From: Candidatus Bipolaricaulota bacterium
GTDB lineage: Bacteria; Bipolaricaulota; Bipolaricaulia; Bipolaricaulales; Bipolaricaulaceae
Assembly: GCA_021159405.1 (NCBI GenBank)
Contig: JAGGRX010000176.1
Span: forward strand, 1-10,011
Length of the DNA: 10,011 bases
Reading direction: 5' to 3'
Position numbers and translations under genes: made by a program. This document shows, in pieces, positions 1 to 7,421 of this stretch (positions are counted from its first letter, which is position 1; every line of letters starts with the position of its first letter). Under the pieces are notes generated by a model that saw only the letters and a list, made by a program, of their open reading frames with translations, searched no databases and was not told where the DNA came from.

Positions 1-84
1 CGGCCCGGGCTTGTGTTCAGGTGGGGGCCCTCCCCAAGGGTGCCCGAATCGAGATCGAGGGCCATTGCCTACCTGGGGGACTAA
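1..84 (+). CDS. RidA/YjgF-family protein, C-terminal end only, with an apparent 1-base frameshift
   Basis: This is the 3' tail of a gene that begins left of the window. From base 3 it reads ARACVQVGALPKGARIEIE, which matches the conserved end of RidA (YjgF/YER057c/UK114) proteins. The Arg at codon 6-8 is in the place of the substrate-binding Arg105 of Escherichia coli RidA. RidA proteins hydrolyse reactive enamine/imine intermediates, such as 2-aminoacrylate from PLP enzymes, to keto acids. After Glu at 57-59 the frame breaks. Skipping base 60, one G of a GGG run, restores AIAYLGD and a TAA stop at 82-84, exactly how the family normally ends. Read without correction, the frame runs to a TAA at 156-158, deep inside the convergent tdh gene. 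The stop is only 4 bases from the tdh stop. A sequencing indel and a true mutation are equally open. Family identity rests on about 26 residues but the motif is distinctive. Confidence 0.72.
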   Translation, partial: RPGLVFRWGPSPRVPESRSRAIAYLGD

Positions 85-88
85 CCCC

Positions 89-1045
89 CTATAGTTCCGC
101 TTGCAGGCGCCTCTTCAGGCGCGCGAGCATGTCCTCCACCATCCGCGAAAGGTCGTAACTTGGCTCCCAACCCCAGTCCTCCCGCGCTGCGGAGTCGTCG
201 ATGCTCCTAGGCCAGGAGTCGGCGATCTCCTGCCGAAAGTCCGGCCGGTACTCCACCTGGAAGCTTGGGACGTGTTTTCTGATCTCGGCTGCAAGTTCTT
301 CAGCCGAGAAGCTCATGGCCGCCACGTTATAGTCCGCCCGACGGGTGAGGGAGCTAGGGTCGGCCTCCATGAGCTGGATGGCCGCTTTCAGGCAGTCAGG
401 CATATACATCATGGGGAGCACGGTGTCCGGTCGCACAAAACATGTATATCGTTCGCCCTTGACCGCGGCGTAGAACATCTCCACCGCGTAGTCGGTGGTC
501 CCGCCCCCTGGTGGGGTCTCGCTGGAGATGATCCCGGGGTACCTCACTCCCCGTACGTCCAGGCGAAAGCGGCGGGCGTAATAGTCACACAGGTATTCCC
601 CTGCCACCTTGGTGACCCCGTACATCGTGGTTGGGGAAAGCACGGTGTCCTGTGGCGTGTTGTCCTTCGGGGTCTTGGGGCCGAAAACCGCGATGGAGCT
701 GGGCCAGAATACCTGGCGTACCCCGCCGGCCCGGGCGACCTCGAGCACGTTATACAGGCCGCCCAAGTTCACCCGCCAAGCCGCAGCCGGGTTTTCCTCC
801 CCTTTTGCGGAAAGGATCGCCGCCAAGTGGTAGATCACGTTCGGCTTGTATTCCCTTACGGCCTCCTCCAGCTCGGCGCGGTCGGTCACGTCGAGCCGCA
901 CCGAAGGCCCCGAATCCTTTAACGGGGGTGGGAGGGGGGTGCGATGGAAGGCGGCCACCACGTTTTCGCTGCCATAACGTCTGCGCAACGCAAGCGTGAG
1001 CTCCGAACCGATCTGTCCCGTTGCCCCTGTTACAAGAATCCTCAC
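89..1045 (-). CDS. tdh: L-threonine 3-dehydrogenase, SDR/NAD-dependent epimerase-like type
   Basis: It oxidises L-threonine with NAD+ to 2-amino-3-ketobutyrate in the cytosol, the first step of threonine breakdown to glycine and acetyl-CoA. The 318-residue protein is an extended SDR Rossmann enzyme, not the zinc MDR type of E. coli Tdh. Visible motifs are the NAD-binding GATGQIG at residues 7-13, LD at 51-52, HLAA at 73-76, SS at 116-117, and the catalytic YGVTK with Tyr142 and Lys146. The stretch PGGGTTDYA (179-187), LPMMYMPD and the C-terminal DFRQEIADSWPRSIDDS are signatures that separate this threonine dehydrogenase from sugar epimerases. The start is GTG at 1043-1045, with AAGGAGG 5-6 bases upstream. 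The gene is divergent from kbl, which encodes the next enzyme of the pathway, and this strongly supports the call. It ends 4 bases from the stop of the convergent RidA-like gene. Confidence 0.93.
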   Translation of the reverse strand: MRILVTGATGQIGSELTLALRRRYGSENVVAAFHRTPLPPPLKDSGPSVRLDVTDRAELEEAVREYKPNVIYHLAAILSAKGEENPAAAWRVNLGGLYNVLEVARAGGVRQVFWPSSIAVFGPKTPKDNTPQDTVLSPTTMYGVTKVAGEYLCDYYARRFRLDVRGVRYPGIISSETPPGGGTTDYAVEMFYAAVKGERYTCFVRPDTVLPMMYMPDCLKAAIQLMEADPSSLTRRADYNVAAMSFSAEELAAEIRKHVPSFQVEYRPDFRQEIADSWPRSIDDSAAREDWGWEPSYDLSRMVEDMLARLKRRLQAEL

Positions 1046-1141
1046 TATTCCCTCCTTTTTCAGAGACGCACGTGATTCTAGCCCAGGCCTAACTTGTTCA
1101 CTAGCTAGTTAGAGGTTAACCTGAAAATAAAGGGGGAACAG
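1046..1141. promoter_or_regulatory. Divergent tdh/kbl control region with two 10-bp palindromes
   Basis: This gap must hold the promoters of both threonine-catabolism genes. Two perfect 10-bp palindromes lie side by side: ACTAGCTAGT at 1100-1109 and AGGTTAACCT at 1113-1122, with centres 13 bp apart. On the plus strand, TTGTTC at 1094-1099 and TAACCT at 1117-1122, with a 17-bp spacer, are a weak candidate kbl promoter; the palindromes would cover its spacer and -10. On the minus strand, TAGAAT (plus bases 1075-1080) is a good -10 for tdh, giving a leader of roughly 23 bases, but its -35 is poor. The palindromes as operator sites for a shared regulator are inference. Confidence 0.4.
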
Positions 1142-2317
1142 ATGAGCAAGTACGATTTCATCGTTCAGGAGCTTGAGGGGCTCAAGGAGCAGGGGCTGTA
1201 TAACATCATCCGTACCATCGAAAGCCCGGTGGGGGCCTGGACGGTGGTGGATGGCCGGCGGGTCCTCAACATGTGCTCCAATAACTACCTGGGCTTCGCC
1301 AACGATCCCCGTCTGAAGCAGGCAGCCATAAAGGCCGTCGAGGAGTACGGGGTGGGGCCAGCGGCAGTGCGCTCCATCGCCGGCACCATGTCCCTTCACC
1401 GGGAGCTGGAGAGGAAGCTGGCCGAGTTCAAGGGAACTGAAGATGCCGTCTCCTTCCAGTCAGGTTTCTGCGCTAATTTGGCCACCATCCCCGCCCTTGT
1501 GGGGAAAGAGGGTGTGATCTTCACAGACGAGCTCAACCACGCCTCCATCATCGACGGCTGCCGGCTCACGAAAGCCCAGCGGGTGATCTACCCCCACCGG
1601 GACGTGGATGCCCTGGCCAAGGCGTTGGAGGAGCACAAGGATGCCCCCAAGAAGCTGATCGTCACCGACGGGGTGTTCTCCATGGACGGGGACCTGGCGC
1701 CGCTTCCGGGGATCGTGGAGGCCGCGGAGCGCTACGATGCCCTGGTGATGGTGGACGACGCCCACGGGGAGGGGGTCTTAGGGTCCCACGGCCGGGGGAT
1801 CGTGGACCACTTCGGCCTCCACGGTCGGGTGGACATCGAGGTGGGGACCCTGTCCAAGGCGTTCGGCGTGGTCGGGGGGTATGTTGCCGGAAAGCGGGAG
1901 ATCGTGGAGTACCTGAGGCAGCGGGGGAGGCCGTTCCTCTTCTCCTCCGCCACCACCCCGGCGGACGTGGCCGCCTGCATCGCCGCGGTGGACGTCCTTA
2001 TGGAGACGGACGAGCCGGTGAGGAAACTCTGGGACAACGCCCGCTACTTCAAGGCCAAGATGGCGGAGCTTGGGTTTGACACCGGCCAGTCCGAGACCCC
2101 CATCACCCCGGTCATGTTGGGGGAGGCCAAGACCGCCTGGGAGTTCTCAAAGAGACTATTCGAGGAGGACATCTTCGCCCAGGCAATCGCCTATCCCACG
2201 GTCCCCAAAGGCAAGGCCCGCATCCGGGTGATGATATCAGCAGTACACACCAAAGACGACCTGGACTTTGCGATAGACAAGTTCGCCAAGGTGGGCCGCG
2301 CCCTCGGCGTCATTTGA
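1142..2317 (+). CDS. kbl: Glycine C-acetyltransferase (2-amino-3-ketobutyrate CoA ligase)
   Basis: This PLP enzyme of the alpha-oxoamine synthase family cleaves 2-amino-3-ketobutyrate with CoA to glycine and acetyl-CoA. The 391-residue length is near the usual 395-400. Key residues line up with E. coli Kbl at a constant offset of 5: His133 in the NHASIIDG motif stacks on PLP, Asp205 and His208 lie in VDDAHGEG, and the Schiff-base Lys239 is in TLSKAFG. The N-terminal MCSNNYLGF (44-52) is also typical. The ATG is preceded by AGGGGG at a 5-6 base spacing. 8-amino-7-oxononanoate synthase (BioF) is the closest lookalike, and some family members do both reactions. The divergent tdh gene, which makes its substrate, and the lack of biotin genes nearby favour Kbl. 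The enzyme handles an unstable intermediate, so pairing with Tdh makes sense. G+C is high: 43 of 60 bases at 1741-1800. Confidence 0.93.
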   Translation: MSKYDFIVQELEGLKEQGLYNIIRTIESPVGAWTVVDGRRVLNMCSNNYLGFANDPRLKQAAIKAVEEYGVGPAAVRSIAGTMSLHRELERKLAEFKGTEDAVSFQSGFCANLATIPALVGKEGVIFTDELNHASIIDGCRLTKAQRVIYPHRDVDALAKALEEHKDAPKKLIVTDGVFSMDGDLAPLPGIVEAAERYDALVMVDDAHGEGVLGSHGRGIVDHFGLHGRVDIEVGTLSKAFGVVGGYVAGKREIVEYLRQRGRPFLFSSATTPADVAACIAAVDVLMETDEPVRKLWDNARYFKAKMAELGFDTGQSETPITPVMLGEAKTAWEFSKRLFEEDIFAQAIAYPTVPKGKARIRVMISAVHTKDDLDFAIDKFAKVGRALGVI

Positions 2318-2333
2318 GCGAATTTGTGCTAAG

Positions 2334-2368
2334 TCCCAGCATGTGGTGTGAATAGGGTTCCCCTGGGA
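2334..2368. terminator. Weak dyad between the convergent kbl and mannosidase genes
   Basis: The 79-base gap between the two convergent stops contains TCCCAG at 2334-2339 paired with CTGGGA at 2363-2368, plus a nested AGGG-TTC-CCCT at 2354-2364. The loop of the outer pair is long (23 bases) and no T-run follows on either strand, so it is not a standard intrinsic terminator. It is listed as the only structure available where both transcripts must end. Confidence 0.2.
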
Positions 2369-2396
2369 TCTCCGATCGCTATCGCCTCTGTCAATT

Positions 2397-5300
2397 CTAC
2401 TTGGGGGCTAGATCCCCCCTTGTTGCCTTTCGTGCAGAGCCTCCATGGAGGCCAATTGGCTCACTATGAGGAAGCTGGGACAACCGCACGCGAAATGTCC
2501 GAACCTGATAGGGTTTGATGAAAAAAGTCAGGGTATTGCCCTTGGGGGTCAATTGTTCCTCTGGCTCTTCAAGCAAGTTACATTCCCAGGCAGTTACTAT
2601 TTTGCTTCCAAACCTCAGGGTGACTGATCCACGTTGGTTGTGTGCTTCATATACCCGAACTATCAGATCGTCTCCCTCCTCAGCCAGTTTGACGGTATCC
2701 ACGAGAACGTTCCTTCGGTCAACCGCCACTAGACTGAACTGTACCGGGAGATCTCCGGGATGAGATGGTTCCCACAGGGCGAGGAGGGGGTCGTTCAGTT
2801 CAGCAGCGCGGCGGATGGTGCCGTTTCGCCAATTTCCCGCATGAGGATAGAGGCTGTAGGTAAAGCGGTGAAGCCCTTGATCAGCCTCTGGGTCAGGATA
2901 GGTCGCCGACTTGATGAGGGTGAGGCGCATCACGTTATCCTTAATGTCATAACCGTACTTGCAGTCGTTGAGCAGACTCACCCCGTAATCCCCCTCAGAT
3001 AGGTCGGCCCAGCGCTGTGCGGGAACCTCAAAACGTGCTAAATCCCATGAGGTGTTCCAATGGGTGGGCCGCTCGACATTGCCGAACTGGATCTCGTAGG
3101 TAGCCCGAGTTGAGTGAATTTCCACAGGAAAGGCGACCTTAAGCAGGATATGGTGCTCGTGCCAGTCGACTTCGGTTTCGAAGTCGATACGGGGGACGCC
3201 AGCATAAAGGTAAATCCGTTGGCGGATCTTGGAATGGTGCCAGGTGCGGTGGAGTTCCACTCCTGCCCTTACCGGCCCTTTCTCGATCACTCGAAGGCGC
3301 TCCAAATCCCGGAGCTCCCACCTCTTGTCCCGATAAAAGATGTTGATATCCCAGGCATCACCGCCAAGAGGGCGGTCCTCAAACGCTTGGAAGAGATTTG
3401 CACGTCCTCCCTTGGGGATGATTTCTCTTCTATGCAATTTATCGTAAATTGAAATAATGTGGCCCTCGCTATCCAAGCGAACCAAGAAAAACTCGTTTTC
3501 TAAGCGCTCTTCCGTTGCAGAGGCCGAGGAAGGAGTCGTCCTCTGGACGCCAGGGCACAGGTAGTAGACTTTGTAACCACAGGAGGGAATGCCAGTTGCG
3601 CGGAAGATGATCGCGGGCTTCCCTTCATCGTTGCTGACCCGCTGCCAGGGGATTTCCTTGCCTGTTACCCCGTCTACCAGAATGAAGTCGTCCGAAAGGT
3701 CGTTCGGGATGGGGGCACAGACTATATCATCCCGCTCCCAGGAAAGACTGTTGAAGACAACGAGAGACTTCTGTTTCAGGGCGATCCGTGCCGCGATCCT
3801 CGCAAGCGCCTCTTGCAGGGCTCCTTCCCCAAGTTCCCGCACCCTGTGGTAGTCCCGTTCGGCCTCCTCGTAGACCTCGCCGACGGAGGAGCCCGCGAGG
3901 ACATCGTGGAATTGATTCCGGAGGATGAGATGCCAGCCCTCGTTTAGTCGTTCCCGAGGATAGGGTTCTCCAAGTAGGTGGGCCAGGCTTGCGAAGAGTT
4001 CAGCTTGATGGTAGAGGATCTCGCTCTTCCTGTTGTGTCGCTTGACCCGGGCCTGACTGGTGTAGGTACCACGATGGTATTCTAGGTATAGCTCACCGAC
4101 CCAGACCGGAAGTTTCTCGGCATCGGCCTCAAGGCGCTGGAAGAAATCCTCGGCCCTACCCAAAGTCACAAGAGGCACACCAGCCAGGTCACGCAACCGG
4201 CGGGCCGCCTCCACCATGTCCCGAGTTGGCCCTCCTCCACCGTCGCCATGTCCGAACGCGAGGAGCACCTCGCCATGTTCCCGCTTCTGGCGATACTCCC
4301 TCCAGCAGCCCTGGACGGTGGCTGGCCCAAGGTCCCCGTTGTAGGTCTGGTACCGCTGTTCGCAAGGGGTGGTGATGAAGTGGGTCAACACCTCGGTGCC
4401 ATCGATCCCCCGCCAGCGGAAGGAGTCATAGGGAAAGCGATTGTACTCGTTCCAACTAAGCTTGGTTGTCATGAAGTAGCGCAGGCCAGCACGGGCGATG
4501 AGCTGGGGCAGTGCCCCGTTGAACCCGAATGTGTCAGGCAGCCAGAGGATATGGCCATCGGCGCCAAATTCCCTTTGGAAGAAGCGGCGGCCGTAGAGGA
4601 GTTGGCGCACAAGCGACTCGCCATTGGGGATGTTGCAGTCCGCCTCCACCCACATCCCGCCGGTCACTTCCCAGCGTCCCTCCTTGACCCGCGCCTTTAC
4701 CCGCTCATAGAGCTTGGGGTAATCCTCCTTGACAAAGGCGTAGAGTTGAGGCTGGGACTGGATAAAGTGGAAGTCGGGATACCGGTCCATCAGCTCGAGC
4801 ACAGTGGCGAAGGTGCGACCGGCCTTAAGGCGCGTTTGAGTCAAAGTCCACTTCCAAGCCACGTCCAAATGGGCGTGCCCCACGCAGTGCACCCGGGCTC
4901 TATTCGGCTCACCTGGCCGATAAACCTGCTCCTGGAGCATCCGGCGGGCGGTAGCAAGCGATCGATAAAAGGCCTCGCTGAATGGTTCGCGGAAGTCCAC
5001 CTGCAGCAGTGCCGACTCAAGGCCGTTCAGGATTTGGCTCCGGCGTAAATCGTTTGGGTCAAGGACTTCAGCCGCCTGAAGGGCTACCAGGGCGTCAAAG
5101 TAGAACGCGTCAGCTTCGGCGTCGAGAACCGCCAGCTCGGCTAGGGCGAAACGGTGTGGCCTAGATTCCATTCCGGACCAGAGATCGAGGAGAACCTGAT
5201 GGACCTCCCCGCCATGGGCAGCCTCAGTGAGTAACACCTCATCATGATGTCTGTCCACTCCCTGGAAGGGCTGCCCATCAAGGTAAAGTAGCCCCTCTGG

Positions 5301-5570
5301 ACCTGTAGGTGCGCATGGATCCCCCAGCCATAGCCGGAGACAGACAGTTTCACCCTCCCATTCTTTAGGAATGGAGATCTCACGGCGGAACCAGTACCGC
5401 TGGCCTCGGCCGCCCCACATCTCCCCCACTCGGATGGACTTCCATCTGCCCTCCGAGCCCTTGGCTGGGGCTATTTCCCACTCCTCAAGCGGTAACCGTC
5501 GGCGATAGCGAAGCCGCTTTATCTCGCTTATGAGTCTGCCGAGCTGCTCTATTGCGAAGCGCTTGGCCAC
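2397..5570 (-). CDS. GH38 alpha-mannosidase, large cytosolic type
   Basis: This 1057-residue retaining alpha-mannosidase of glycoside hydrolase family 38 resembles the cytosolic/vacuolar Ams1/Man2C1 group in length and in having a beta-rich region of about 200 residues before the catalytic domain. The GH38 metal and catalytic residues are all visible: His234 and Asp236 in GHAHLDVAW, the likely nucleophile Asp311 in GGMWVEADCN, WLPDTFGFN at 343-351, and the metal ligand His441 in GHGDGGGGPT. The mid-domain (about 490-570) shows LEYHRGTYTSQ and RNQFHDVLAGSS. A long beta-sandwich C-terminus follows. No signal peptide is present, so it should act in the cytosol on mannosides imported by the adjacent ABC system. 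The start is GTG at 5568-5570; an in-frame stop three codons upstream and the absence of other early starts fix it. It is the last gene of the operon, 34 bases after the MalG-like permease. The exact substrate linkage cannot be read from sequence. Confidence 0.93.
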   Translation of the reverse strand: MAKRFAIEQLGRLISEIKRLRYRRRLPLEEWEIAPAKGSEGRWKSIRVGEMWGGRGQRYWFRREISIPKEWEGETVCLRLWLGDPCAPTGPEGLLYLDGQPFQGVDRHHDEVLLTEAAHGGEVHQVLLDLWSGMESRPHRFALAELAVLDAEADAFYFDALVALQAAEVLDPNDLRRSQILNGLESALLQVDFREPFSEAFYRSLATARRMLQEQVYRPGEPNRARVHCVGHAHLDVAWKWTLTQTRLKAGRTFATVLELMDRYPDFHFIQSQPQLYAFVKEDYPKLYERVKARVKEGRWEVTGGMWVEADCNIPNGESLVRQLLYGRRFFQREFGADGHILWLPDTFGFNGALPQLIARAGLRYFMTTKLSWNEYNRFPYDSFRWRGIDGTEVLTHFITTPCEQRYQTYNGDLGPATVQGCWREYRQKREHGEVLLAFGHGDGGGGPTRDMVEAARRLRDLAGVPLVTLGRAEDFFQRLEADAEKLPVWVGELYLEYHRGTYTSQARVKRHNRKSEILYHQAELFASLAHLLGEPYPRERLNEGWHLILRNQFHDVLAGSSVGEVYEEAERDYHRVRELGEGALQEALARIAARIALKQKSLVVFNSLSWERDDIVCAPIPNDLSDDFILVDGVTGKEIPWQRVSNDEGKPAIIFRATGIPSCGYKVYYLCPGVQRTTPSSASATEERLENEFFLVRLDSEGHIISIYDKLHRREIIPKGGRANLFQAFEDRPLGGDAWDINIFYRDKRWELRDLERLRVIEKGPVRAGVELHRTWHHSKIRQRIYLYAGVPRIDFETEVDWHEHHILLKVAFPVEIHSTRATYEIQFGNVERPTHWNTSWDLARFEVPAQRWADLSEGDYGVSLLNDCKYGYDIKDNVMRLTLIKSATYPDPEADQGLHRFTYSLYPHAGNWRNGTIRRAAELNDPLLALWEPSHPGDLPVQFSLVAVDRRNVLVDTVKLAEEGDDLIVRVYEAHNQRGSVTLRFGSKIVTAWECNLLEEPEEQLTPKGNTLTFFIKPYQVRTFRVRLSQLPHSEPIGLHGGSARKATRGDLAPK

Positions 5571-5604
5571 TTCACCTCACCGCCTTTTTTACTCATAAAA
5601 GTGC

Positions 5605-6438
5605 TCAACTCATAGTTGCAAATCCCTTTAGGTACTTCTGAGCAAAGATGAAAAGCAACACCGGCGGAAGAGCATGTATAATGGAAAAGGGCGTCACAAT
5701 CTTGATATCCCAGAGAAACTCCCAGGTAACCGCTGGGCGCGCCTCAGCCAACATTCCTACACTCAGGGGCATCACTGAGGCCTTGTTGAGGAGGACCATC
5801 GGCGCCAGGAGGTCTCCCCAGGCCATGCTGAAGGTCATCGCTGCAACGAGACCAATGGGGGGTAGGGAGAGCGGAATAACCACCCTTAAAAACACCTGTA
5901 GTCTGTTCGCTCCATCGATAGCCGCTGCCTCTTCCAAGTCCTTCGGGAACGTGTCGAAAAAGTCCTTCATCATCCAGGCATAAAACGGAATTCGTCCTGC
6001 TGTGAAGACGATTGCGCATCCTAAAATAGTATTCAAAAGCCCTAAGGAACGGAAAAATTTATAGTACGGTATCAGAAACGTAATCAGAGGTATCGTTGCC
6101 GTGACCCAAAATACGACGATCCATATTTCAGGAACTTTGAGTCGGGAGAGGGCGTAGCCTCCCATCACAACCAAGAGCACGGTAAAGAGCGTGCTCTCGC
6201 CAGCTAGAATTACGGTATTTTTGAGATACAGGGCTGCGTTATGCTTGGCGAATATATTTACAAAGTTGGCGAGAGTTGGCTTAAAGAACTTTATATAGAC
6301 CCCTGGGTTTGGATCGAAGGCCTCGGTGACAAGCCAAAGCTGTGGTGTAAAAAAGAAGCCGATTAATAGGAGCATGAAGAGGTAGTAAGCAGCCGTATTT
6401 ATTGTCTTTCTTGCCCCGTAGAATGCTTTCATCTTCAC
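5605..6438 (-). CDS. ABC sugar transporter permease, MalG-like (CUT1)
   Basis: This is the second inner-membrane subunit of a binding-protein-dependent carbohydrate importer. The 277 residues contain about six hydrophobic segments (roughly 17-36, 74-97, 106-126, 137-156, 185-207 and 250-267). The cytoplasmic EAA loop that docks the ATPase is at EEAAAIDGANR, residues 169-179, and is followed by VVIPLSLPPI as in MalG. The short tail ending in KGFATMS resembles the MalG C-terminus. The GTG start overlaps the stop of the upstream permease by 4 bases, suggesting translational coupling. An ATG two codons inside (plus bases 6430-6432) has AGGG at a better 8-base spacing and may be the real start. 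G+C is low: 22 of 60 bases at 6001-6060. The neighbouring mannosidase suggests an alpha-mannoside substrate. Confidence 0.9.
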   Translation of the reverse strand: MKMKAFYGARKTINTAAYYLFMLLLIGFFFTPQLWLVTEAFDPNPGVYIKFFKPTLANFVNIFAKHNAALYLKNTVILAGESTLFTVLLVVMGGYALSRLKVPEIWIVVFWVTATIPLITFLIPYYKFFRSLGLLNTILGCAIVFTAGRIPFYAWMMKDFFDTFPKDLEEAAAIDGANRLQVFLRVVIPLSLPPIGLVAAMTFSMAWGDLLAPMVLLNKASVMPLSVGMLAEARPAVTWEFLWDIKIVTPFSIIHALPPVLLFIFAQKYLKGFATMS

Positions 6439-7358
6439 TTCCCTGTTATAATCTCAGGTTCCGTACGCAACTTCCGCTGCAGAAAACCAAAAACCAGATA
6501 GATCAGGCCGAGAACGACCGCAATCGCGGCCCCATATCCTATTTGGAACCGGCTAAATGCCACAATATACGAGTAGATCCCGACGTTAGCTTGAGGCCAT
6601 GTACGTCCGGCGAGGATCCAAAGGAAACCAAATTGGCTAAACGATCCGGAGAACAGCATTAGGAGTACAAATGGAAACATATATCTTAGCAAGGGTATTG
6701 TAATATAGAAATACTCCTGCCATCTATTTGCCCCGTCGATCTTCACGGCGTCATAGATCTCTCTTGGGATCCCCTCCATCCCGGTGGAGAACATCACCAT
6801 GGAGAAGGCGGTGCCCTTCCATACATTTGCGATCATCAAGGCATAAAGCGCAGTCGGTATTCCCAGCCATCCGCCCTCCGTCCTCAGCCACTCGATCGGC
6901 CCTACCCCGAAGAGGGCCAAGAACCTGTTGATCATTCCGCCAGACTTTGCAAGCATGGCATACCATTCAAACCCTGCGGTAGTATCAGTGGTCACCCAAG
7001 CAGCTATAGCAATCCCACTGAGGAGGGTTGCTAGCCATCCCCTTATCCCACCCTTAAGCTTCCCCTCCCAGATCAACATCCCAATAAAGAAGCCCAGCCA
7101 GAACTGCCCGACTAAACCGCACAATACCGCATAAATAAACGAATTCTTACACGATTCCAAGAACTCAGGGTCACTCAGCAGGTGTTGGTAGTTTCGCCAA
7201 CCCACAAACCCCCAATCCCACGCTTTCCTTCCCACGAAGGCCATGTCGGTAAAACTGTAGTAAATTCCGTATGGGACAAGAGCGAGCCTAAAGATCAGAT
7301 AGGCAAGCAGGGGTGTTAGAAGGAAAAGAATAAGAACAATGCGTTCCCGTCGTTTCAT
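6435..7358 (-). CDS. ABC sugar transporter permease, MalF-like (CUT1)
   Basis: This is the first inner-membrane permease subunit, partner of the MalG-like protein. I start it at ATG 7356-7358, giving 307 residues that begin MKRRERIVLILFLL. The frame extends upstream to a GTG at 7400, but that codon lies inside the intercistronic hairpin. The ATG has AGGA about 4 bases upstream, and the protein then begins with the short basic tail and first membrane helix expected of this family. About six hydrophobic segments are visible, near residues 7-36, 72-97, 107-124, 167-191, 223-241 and 273-296. The EAA-loop equivalent EIYDAVKIDGANR lies at 200-212, followed by YITIPLL. It sits between the binding-protein gene and the second permease. 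No ATPase gene accompanies it, so a shared MalK/MsmK-type ATPase is inferred. Confidence 0.9.
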   Translation of the reverse strand: MKRRERIVLILFLLTPLLAYLIFRLALVPYGIYYSFTDMAFVGRKAWDWGFVGWRNYQHLLSDPEFLESCKNSFIYAVLCGLVGQFWLGFFIGMLIWEGKLKGGIRGWLATLLSGIAIAAWVTTDTTAGFEWYAMLAKSGGMINRFLALFGVGPIEWLRTEGGWLGIPTALYALMIANVWKGTAFSMVMFSTGMEGIPREIYDAVKIDGANRWQEYFYITIPLLRYMFPFVLLMLFSGSFSQFGFLWILAGRTWPQANVGIYSYIVAFSRFQIGYGAAIAVVLGLIYLVFGFLQRKLRTEPEIITGK

Positions 7359-7368
7359 AGTCCTGAAA

Positions 7369-7407
7369 ACAAAAACAGGGTAGGGAGTGGCGCACACCAC
7401 TCCCTAC
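7369..7407 (-). terminator. Intercistronic hairpin with T-rich tail after the binding-protein gene
   Basis: GTAGGGAGTGG (7380-7390) and CCACTCCCTAC (7397-7407) are perfect 11-bp inverted arms around a 6-base loop. Reading in the direction of transcription, the stem is followed by CCTGTTTTTGTTTT. This fits an intrinsic terminator or 3'-end stabiliser placed 14 bases after the binding-protein stop and upstream of the permease start. It would let the binding protein be made in excess over the membrane subunits, as known for many binding-protein operons. Leaky termination rather than a full stop is inferred, because the permease genes have no obvious promoter of their own. Confidence 0.75.
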
Positions 7408-7421
7408 CATCTTCTGCTAGG

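Noticed and set aside
75..89. GGGGG-ACTAA-CCCCC hairpin at the RidA-like/tdh junction
   Set aside because: The stem is only 5 bp and no T-run follows on either strand, so it is not called a terminator.
101..922. Plus-strand 273-codon open frame antisense to tdh
   Set aside because: It is a shadow of a clearly coding G+C-rich gene; its product is His/Arg/Pro-rich with no domain.
4248..5048. Plus-strand 266-codon open frame antisense to the mannosidase
   Set aside because: It lies opposite the conserved GH38 catalytic domain and has no recognisable motif or good ribosome site.
7359..7400. N-terminal extension of the MalF-like permease from GTG 7400
   Set aside because: The extra 14 codons run through the terminator-like stem and its T-rich tail and lack a usable ribosome site. 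The ATG at 7358 fits the family and has AGGA upstream.
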